64,000 nt of DNA from Diphasiastrum complanatum (lineage: Eukaryota; Streptophyta; Lycopodiopsida; Lycopodiales; Lycopodiaceae), in contig CM055106.1 in the NCBI GenBank assembly GCA_029204225.1, positions 9,534,274 through 9,598,273 of the forward strand. The letters run 5' to 3'. Under the pieces are notes generated by a model. That model searched no databases and was not told where the DNA came from. It saw only the letters and a program-made list of their open reading frames with translations. Positions 56,959 to 64,000 of the stretch are shown one piece after another; the first letter of the stretch is position 1, and every line of letters starts with the position of its first letter. The position numbers were made by a program, and so were the translations under genes.

Positions 56959-57752
56959 TGACAAAATTTCCAGAATTCACACGTGTGGGGAATGTCCACA
57001 AGAGTGACTGATCTTAATTAAGCTTTCTGATTGGCACTATAACCTGATTCTAGATTGATTAACAAAATCTAGTTCAGAAGAAATGGCTAATCCACAATCT
57101 AGCATGCTAATCAACAGAATATAATAGCAATGATCAAAGAATGAATAAAAATACAAGATTTCAATGTATGAGCATTAGCCTCAACACGAGTTAGAGAGAG
57201 AGAGCTAGAGAGATAACAAGCAATATTTGTTTAGATCCAAAATGACATGAGATAGCTACAAAACTTTGGTTCTTCATCATTGATTGTGTGGAGAGCTACA
57301 CATATTTATGGAGATTGAGGTAGCTCGAGGTAGAACCATATCTATCCATTCCAAAATGACATCTAAAGTGACATCTAGAGTCTATGTGACATTTGTCACT
57401 TGTCATGCATGAAATTCTACCAACTTTTTACAAGTGTACTAGTTCTAACTAGAAATGTCCAAATCATCATGCATGTGTCCATTAAACTTTGTGCATGCCT
57501 TGCATGTCACTATGGATCACGTACAATTAATGCATGTGAGTTGCCACGAGTTTCTACAAGCATAATCATGCTAATTCTATGTCTACAAACTATATGCAAG
57601 TTGTATTTATCAAACTAGATAATACATAACCATGTAGCTCGAGTTCTATGTAGGCCAAACTTGACTTTTTGCATTAATGAGCTACATACTTGCATGGTAC
57701 AACATTTGTAGCAAGCCAAGTAATCAATATGGATTGTTTTTCAATTTTAACA
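56959..57752 (-). repeat. 3' LTR
   Basis: TGACAAAATTTCC to TTTTAACA on the plus strand, 794 bp; 16 bp longer than the other LTR (ACAAAATCTAGTTCAG-like insertion near 57060). Confidence 0.9.
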
Positions 57753-57760
57753 CTCCTCCT
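57753..57760 (-). other. Polypurine tract
   Basis: AGGAGGAG on the minus strand, immediately before the 3' LTR. Confidence 0.8.
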
Positions 57761-57769
57761 AAAAATGAT

Positions 57770-58591
57770 CTATATTGATTTGAACATGGATCTTGGTATA
57801 ACTCCAAGGTTGGCTCTATGCTTGTTGAAGGAACTTTTGCTCAAAGGTTTGGTGAGCATATCTGCAATGCAAGATGATGTGTCAATGTGCTCCAATTTGA
57901 TTTCACCTCCAATGAGCTTCTCTCTCACGAAGTGATGTGCAACTTTGATATGTTTGCTCCTTGCATGGAATATTGGGTTGTTGGCAAGGGCTTGAGCTGA
58001 AATGTTGTCACACATGATCATAGGTATATTTTCTTCCATAATTATCTTTAGCTCCACTAGTAACCTCTTGATCCAAAGCACTTCCTTTGTTGTTGTAGTG
58101 AGCGCCTTGTACTTAGTTTCACATGATGAGAGTGATACAATATCTTGCTTTTTAGAAAGCCAAGATATCAAGTTTCCTCCAAGATATATGACATAAGCAC
58201 TTGTAGATTTCCGATCTGCTCTATCACTTGCAAAATCCGAGTCAGAATAACCAATAATAGAAAGATCTTCACTTTTATATAATAAACCAAAATCAAAAGT
58301 TGAAGATATGTATCTAAGCACTCTCTTGGCCTTTTTCCAGTGATAAATTGAAGGATTTTGCACAACCTAGCTCAGCTTATGAACACTAAAGCTTATGTCA
58401 GGTCTAGTTATTGAGAGCCAAATTAAGGAGCCTATAAGACTTCTAAAAAGTGTGATGTCCTCGAAGGACCTTTCATCACCTTTGTTAGAGTCCTTCACGT
58501 TTTGCTCCATAGGTGTTTCTATACTCTTACAATTCAACATATTGAACTTTTTCAACATTGAAACAACATACTTAGATTGACATATGCATTA
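57770..58591 (-). pseudogene. Copia RNase H and end of RT
   Basis: After the insertion the frame resumes with QSKYVVSMLKKFNMLNCKS and SLIGSLIWLSITRPDISFSV, a TAG at 58369-58367, then RNase H: GYSDSDFASD, SLSSCETKYKAL, MCDNISAQALANNPIFHARS. Ends near the purine tract. Confidence 0.88.
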
Positions 58592-58953
58592 GAGGAGTTT
58601 TGAGCTCCAAAAAGACCCTTTAAGAATTCGTGCAAGATGTAGTTTATATTATTAAAATATTATAACTCTAATACTTTTCACTTGCCATAACTTTTTAATT
58701 GTAGCTCAGAAGTATGTCATCTAATATATCATTGGAAAGCCCTTGTTGATCGCTTTCCAATGCACCAAACTCCGCTAAATTTGGACTTACAACTAAAAAG
58801 TTATGTCAATTTTAGTGTGGAATCAAAATGTGGACTCAAAAAGTTACGTTACGTAGATTTCAAAATTGAGTGTTTTGATTGGTCCAGAAAAAATTGAGAA
58901 AATATAAAAAAAAGAATCTTTACAAAGGGTCTTTCTTGGATTTAGAACTCCTC
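58592..58953. mobile_element. 362-bp non-autonomous TIR element (MITE-like)
   Basis: Ends are inverted: GAGGAGTTTTGAGCTCC at 58592 and the complement of GAGGAGTTCTAAATCC at 58953, about 22 of 29 terminal bases paired. TA lies on both sides (58590-58591 and 58954-58955), as in TA-duplicating (Tc1/mariner, Stowaway-like) elements. It has no coding capacity and splits the RT-RNase H region. A partial relative lies at 40917-41035. Confidence 0.75.
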
Positions 58954-59655
58954 TATTGAAAGCTTTATCTTTAAGAAAGTCAATCTCTAGTTTTAGAATA
59001 TAGTGAATTTTTTCAAGATCTTGCATCTTGAACTCTTTTCCAAGTGCAATATTGGTTTCCTCAACTAACTTGATACAACTTCCTGTCAGAATGATATCAT
59101 CAACATAAATAAGAAGGATGACAATATCTTTATCAAAAATCTTGACATATAAGGAAGGATCATAGCTACTAAGATTAAATCCTAGTGACTCAATAAAGGT
59201 GTTAAGTTGAGAATACCATGACCTTGGGGCTTGTTTTAATCCATATAAACTTTTGAAGAGCAAGCAAACTTTTCCCTCATCATGGATGAACCCAGTAGGC
59301 TGATCCATATAGATCTCTTCTTCTAGATAGCCATTTAGAAATGCATTAGAAACATCTAGTTGAAGAATTTGCCAACTGAAAAAACAAGCAAGAGAAATTA
59401 TGATTCTAATTGATACCATCTTTGCAACAAGGGCAAAGGTCTCCTCATAATCAAGTCCATATACTTGAGCAAAGCCTTTAGCACAAAGCCTAGCCTTGTA
59501 CTTGTTGATTGTGCCATCTTGATTATACTTGACTCGAAAAACCCATTTGCAACCAATGGTATGCTTGTTGGATGGAAGATCCACAAGCTCCCATGTATTA
59601 TTGGCCATCAAAGCATCATATTCTTCCTTCATGGCAAGGTAACATTCTTTGAGTT
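58954..59655 (-). pseudogene. Copia reverse transcriptase
   Basis: From MKEEYDALMANNTWELVDLP (59632) through the conserved blocks QLDVSNAFLNGYLEEEIY, SLYGLKQAPRSWY and IYVDDIILTGS, the active-site YVDD being intact. It enters this frame by a one-base loss near 59655 and ends at the TIR insertion. Confidence 0.92.
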
Positions 59656-61131
59656 GATAGCATCATATACATCCTTTGGCTCCTCATGAGAAATAAATTA
59701 GGCACAATTAGTGGAGTTGATTTCCACTTGCTTTCCTCTATCTTCATAGGTAAGCCTTCTAGGCTCGGATCTTTCTCTTTGAGATCTCCTTGGTGAAAAA
59801 ATTCTAGGTGACTCCTCCTCAAATCTCGGCCCCATCTCTCCATGATGATCTTCAAGGGTGATGATTGGAGTATCTTTGTGAGAATCTTTGAACTTGGCCT
59901 TCTCAAGAATGTATTTTTGATCTTCATGGAATAACACATCTCTACTCTCAATTGTAGTTGAGGTAGAGGGAACATAGATCCTGTAAGCTTTCTTGTTGGA
60001 TGCATATCCAACCATGATCCCTTTAACAGAATTGGGATCATCTCTTTTCCTTGTTTCCAAGGGCATATTAACAAAGCAAGTACAACCAAAAACTCTAAGG
60101 TGATCTACCTTAGCTTTTTTCTGAAACAAGACTTCAAAAGGTGTTTTTCCAGCAAGAGCATTGTGAGGTAATCTATTGCACAAATAGTTTGCACAATTTA
60201 TAGCTTCACCCCAATATTCAATAGGCAAAGAAGCTACTACTCGAATTGCTTTAGCACATTCACATAAAGGTCTGTTTTTCCTCTCAACTACTCCATTTTG
60301 GGATGGAGAATAGGCACAAGAAAATTCTCTCTTTATTCCTTTACCTTCACAATAATTATGAAACTTGTTGGAGATATATTCACCTCCTCTATCACATCTT
60401 AAAGCTTTAACTTTGCAAGAAAACTGTTTTTCTACATAAGCTTTGAAAATAAGGAAGTGATTAAAAATCATAGCCTTTGAAGAAAGTAGATACAACCAAG
60501 TGTATCTAATAAAATCATCAATAAAGGTGACAAAACATGTTGCACCACCAATACTTTTAGAAGAGGACATATGTACATCTGAATGTATGAGTTCCAATGG
60601 ATAAGTAGTCTTTATAAAAGACTTTTGATATGGCTTTCTGTGTGACTTTGCAATGGCACAAGCCTCACAAGGCTTAAAATCTTTAGAAAGAGATTTTGGA
60701 AGACCAATAGCCTTCTCCTTCTTAACCATAGAAGACATAGATGTAAGGTTAGGATGTCCCAACCTTCTATGCCACAGCTCCTCCTTAGATAACAAAACAA
60801 CTTCACAAAGGTTTGCATTCTCATAAGAATTCAACTTAAAAATTCCACCACATCTAGTTCCATCAGCAAGGATCTCATCTTTTCTCTTGATAAAACAAGT
60901 ATCGGAGTTAAACTTTACATCACAACCATTATCAAGCAACTTTCCCACACTAATTAAGTTCTTTGTAAGTTTTGGAATGAAAAGAACATTAGAAAGTGCA
61001 AGAACTTTTGAAGAAGCAAGTTTCAATGGAATGTTGCCAATTCCTTCTATTGGACACTCATGATCATTAGCTGTGTAAATAGATCTCTTGAGTCCTTTGA
61101 AAGGAAAGATTGAGTCAAATGACTCCTTTGA
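59656..61131 (-). pseudogene. Copia protease end and integrase
   Basis: Follows the TGA at 61134-61132 in the same frame. Protease C-terminus LSNVLFIPKLTKNLISVG; zinc-binding pre-integrase LWHRRLGHPNLTSMSSMV; core with D (LIHSDVHM), D (LRCDRGGEY) and E (SPSQNGVVERKN), all three catalytic residues present. The linker to RT ends in TAA at 59698-59696, with the coding trace continuing to about 59655. Confidence 0.92.
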
Positions 61132-62118
61132 ACATCACATATGTGAAGAGGCTCCACTGTCTATGTACCAAGCTCCATCTTTCTTGAAAGGTGATGAAGA
61201 AAAACTGGACACCATAAGTGATCCTTCTCCAGCACTTGCAGCAGAATCTTCTTCAATCTCTTTGGAGAGATTAGCTTGCTTGAGTTGGTTTTTCTTCTTA
61301 AAGTAGTTAGAGGCATAGTGCCCCTTTTTGCCACTGAAGGAGCACTTCACTTTCTTCTTCTTGGTTTTTGAGTTAGAGGGATGAGATGTTTCATCCTCTT
61401 CACCATCTTGATCTCGATCTTTGGCTTTGTCTTTGTTGTATGCTTGAGAGAATTGGCTCTTACTACTTCTTTTCTGCTTGCCTTTGACAAAGAGGGCTTT
61501 GTCACTTCCATCATGTTCAAGTTTGTTCATCCTGGAGAGTTTATAGCTTTGTCTAGATTCTTCAGAAATAAGAATTCCTTGGAGAGTTTCTAGATTAGGT
61601 AACTCCTCCTTAATAGCAAAAGACTGAACAAGATTATCATAGTCATCTCTCAAGCCATTCAGTATGACTTGAACTAGCTCAACTTGGTTAATGGTAACAC
61701 CAACACAGGAAAGTTCTCTATGTAAATCTTTAAGTCTCAGAACATAGTTAGATGCACTCTCTTCACTTCTTTGGAAACTCTGGAAAATTTGATTCCTAAG
61801 AGTGAGTATTCTAGAAGTATTCTTTGCTTCATAGATGGTCTTTAGTGCATCCCAAGCTTCTTTGGCTATAGTGCAAGATCCTATCTCTCTCAAAATTTCA
61901 TTAGATACATTCATCTTAATGAAATGTAGAGCCATTCTAGCTCTCTTCTTATATTTAGGAATTTCAACCTGTGCTTGAGGCTCCTCCTCAACACCAAGCA
62001 CAATATCCATAACATCCTGGAAAATCAAAACAGACTCCATTCTTAACTTCCAAATTGAGTAACTAGAAGTGTTTAGTCTTTCACTGGCTTCTAGAAGATA
62101 TCCTCTCTGAGATGCCAT
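61132..62118 (-). pseudogene. Copia gag and start of protease
   Basis: MASQRGYLLEASERL at 62118, YSIWKLRMES (Trp kept, unlike the 16-1030 copy), VELVQVILNGLRDDYDN. The zinc knuckle is CSFSGKKGHYASNY: the second and fourth metal ligands are lost, so nucleic-acid packaging is doubtful. The protease motif YIDSGASSHM is followed directly by TGA. Otherwise open for 328 codons. Confidence 0.92.
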
Positions 62119-62873
62119 TATAATGAAGACTTCTTAGTTATTTGATTGAGATATGTTTGAGGTTGTTCCTATCAGACTTAGAGTTGTTGCTCTCTTTCAC
62201 TATAGGTATTTTCAAGGTTGAACTACCTTCCTATGTGAAACACTTGCAACTATATATGAGATAAATCTCAAATATTCCACAAGACAAGTTATCTAGATCA
62301 GACACAAAAAGTGGTTTGAGACACTTTGGATGGTTTGAATTCTACTTTTGGCATGTGTGAAATGCTTAAAAAAAAAACACTATTGACACTTAGAAGGCTC
62401 AAAGGGTGTTCAAATACTTCAAACTCAGTCTTTGACTACAGTTTCTTGTCTTGGATGCTCAAAACAATGGATTTAGAACAAAGTATAATTAAATCAAATC
62501 AAAATGCTGTCACTCGGATTTTGGACCTATTCCTATCCTCTTTAAGAGCTTATAACTCTTGCTACACATAAGATTGATTTGGTTTCAATTTCTATGGAGA
62601 GTGCAGATCAAATGCTTTCCGTCAAGCTATAACACTGTTATCTTTGGATCTATAAGTAAGGAGAACAAAGGGACTGAAGAACTCTGATTTTCACACGTGC
62701 GGAATTCCAAAATTTCGTACTTCCTCAATTCAGGCCTAAAAATTCAGTTCAAGTCTGATTTGATCCAAATACACTTCAGAGAAGGGTTAGAAAAAGTGCA
62801 AAACAGCTTTTTTGCTCGATTTAGCTCTCAGTTGCTTGTACAATCAGAGTTGTTAGCATGCAAAGCTTAATGT
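62119..62873 (-). other. Leader of the copia element
   Basis: About 750 bp between primer site and gag ATG, no coding frame. Confidence 0.6.
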
Positions 62874-62886
62874 GGCTCTGATACCA
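62874..62886 (-). other. Primer binding site (minus strand)
   Basis: TGGTATCAGAGCC directly beside the LTR end TTTTTTCA. Confidence 0.9.
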
Positions 62887-63664
62887 TGAAAAAATTTCCA
62901 GAATTCACACGTGTGGAAAATGTCCACAAGAGTGACTGATCTTAATTAAGCTTTCTGATTGGCACTATAACTTGATTCTAGATTGACTAAAGAAATGGCT
63001 AATCCACAATCTAGCATGCTAATCAATAGAATATAATAGCAATGATCAAAGAATGAATAAAAATACAAGATTTCAATGTATGAGCATTAGCCTCAACACG
63101 AGTTAGAGAGAGAGAGCTAGAGAGATAACAAGCAATATTTGTTTAGATCCAAAATGACATGAGATAGCTACTAAACTTTGGTTCTTCATCATTGATTGTG
63201 TGGAGAGCTACACATATTTATGGAGATTGAGGTAGCTCGAGGTAGAACCATATCTATCCATTCCAAAATGACATCTAAAGTGACATCTAGAGTCTATGTG
63301 ACATTTGTCACTTGTCATGCATGAAATTCTACCAACTTTTTACAAGTGTACTAGTTCTAACTAGAAATGTCCAAATCATCATGCATGTGTCCATTAAACT
63401 TTGTGCATGCCTTGCATGTCACTATGGATCATGTACAATTAATGCATGTGAGTTGCCACGAGTTTCTACAAGCATAATCATGCTAATTCTATGTCTACAA
63501 ACTATATGCAAGTTGTATTTATCAAACTAGATAATACATAACCATGTAGCTCGAGTTCTATGTAGGCCAAATTTGGCTTTTTGCATTAATGAGCTACATA
63601 CTTGCATGGTACAACATTTGTAGCAAGCCAAGAAATCAATATGGATTGCTTTTTAATTTTAACA
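62887..63664 (-). repeat. 5' LTR
   Basis: TGAAAAAATTTCC to TTTTAACA on the plus strand, 778 bp. Confidence 0.9.
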
Positions 63665-64000
63665 TTATGAACATGTGGTTGATAGCATCAAGACCCTTCA
63701 CCACTAGGTAGACGAAGTACATATGTTTGCATGCAACAAATTTTTGCATAGCCATAGTTCTGCGGAAATCTTCGCATGTGCACGCTGGTTCTCTTGCAAT
63801 TGTGACTTCATGCAACCTGCCTCTTTGAATGGACTCAAAGCTTTCAATAGTATAGATCTCTTTGTGCTCTGACAAAAGGTTGGTAACTTTTCTCAGATGA
63901 CCATTCAAGCTTAGATCTCTGTCCATCCACTCCTTTGCCTCCTTGGATATACCAGCTCTATGTCTCATATCTCGTTGATCTGAGACATGATCATTTGGAT
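63665..64000 (-). pseudogene. SWIM zinc-finger gene, split by copia, cut by the window edge
   Basis: The frame is open from the window edge (64000) through KEAKEWMDRDLSLNG and RLHEVTIAREP to a SWIM finger, ACTCEDF then VACKHMYFVYL (CxC, 14 residues, CxH). SWIM fingers bind DNA or protein and occur in MULE/FAR1 transposases and in ZSWIM proteins; the fragment is too short to say which. ATG 63968 is probably internal because codons continue upstream. The copia enters after the codons for INHMFI, and the frame resumes at 56958. Without the insertion it would read on without a shift. Confidence 0.65.

Larger units (their letters stand above)
56959..63664 (-). mobile_element. Structurally complete Ty1/copia element
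   Basis: 6.7 kb. Two LTRs, tRNA-Met primer site, purine tract and a target duplication GTATG/TTATG (4 of 5 bases; 56954-56958 and 63665-63669). By eye the LTRs differ at about 13 of 778 aligned bases plus a 16-bp indel, so the insertion is moderately young and the youngest clearly dated event here. One gag-pol frame runs from 62118, with a TGA, a TAA, a one-base shift, a TAG and a 362-bp insertion. Confidence 0.92.

Overview
The window is nuclear DNA of a land plant, made mostly of nested and broken retrotransposons. Evidence for a plant: Ty1/copia elements primed by initiator tRNA-Met (TGGTATCAGAGCC sites next to LTR ends), Ty3/gypsy elements primed by tRNA-Asp (TGGCGCCGTTG sites), a gypsy chromovirus with a chromodomain, GT-AG introns, a plant-type MATE transporter fragment and short TTTAGGG runs. 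I cannot name the species. No rRNA, tRNA gene or CRISPR array was seen.

The most unusual content is non-retroviral. On the minus strand at 3422-5567 is a four-exon gene whose predicted protein starts with a histone H3 tail and histone fold, passes through a Ser/Pro-rich linker, and ends in a Ulp1-type (C48, SUMO protease-like) cysteine protease domain split over three exons. A second, more decayed copy with the same domain order and the same intron positions lies at 18283-19906. Both copies carry premature stops. Two other genes I cannot identify sit beside copy 1: a multi-exon gene at 1450-2762, whose first exon recurs at about 41091-41391, and a frameshifted gene at 7017-8068. Around these genes are at least thirteen palindromic modules of mostly 65-80 bp, with arms resembling GATATCGGATCAACGCGC. 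They occupy the probable 5' leaders of both H3-Ulp1 copies and of the 7017 gene, intron 2 of copy 1, the divergent intergenic region, and a tandem triplet at 52981-53214.

Layout: 1-1030 copia gag fragment; 1450-8068 the gene cluster with modules; 8080-11529 copia with long leader and deleted gag; 11500-12828 minus-strand copia LTR plus gag start; 12870-18182 nearly whole but decayed copia, inserted in the third intron of H3-Ulp1 copy 2; 18283-20168 copy 2 with modules; 20178-20345 LTR fragment; 20895-22669 decayed MATE gene; 23419-25310 deleted LTR element with an internal duplication; 25352-29880 nothing recognised; 29881-32283 gypsy gag-protease; 33225-40910 copia fragments, two of them facing each other; 41091-41391 fragment of the first unknown gene; 41464-43756 chromovirus integrase, chromodomain and 3' LTR; 44043-47491 nothing recognised; 47492-51180 gypsy LTR, leader and gag; 51230-52142 minus gypsy fragment; 52143-52790 LTR and leader; 53285-54800 copia fragment; 54730-55755 gypsy LTR end and gag; 56959-63664 structurally complete minus-strand copia with both LTRs, PBS, PPT and a target duplication, itself carrying a 362-bp TIR insertion and itself splitting a SWIM zinc-finger gene that runs off the right edge.

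Nearly every retroelement frame here contains stops or shifts, so no autonomous element is expected to be active. All homology calls were made by reading motifs; none was confirmed by a search.
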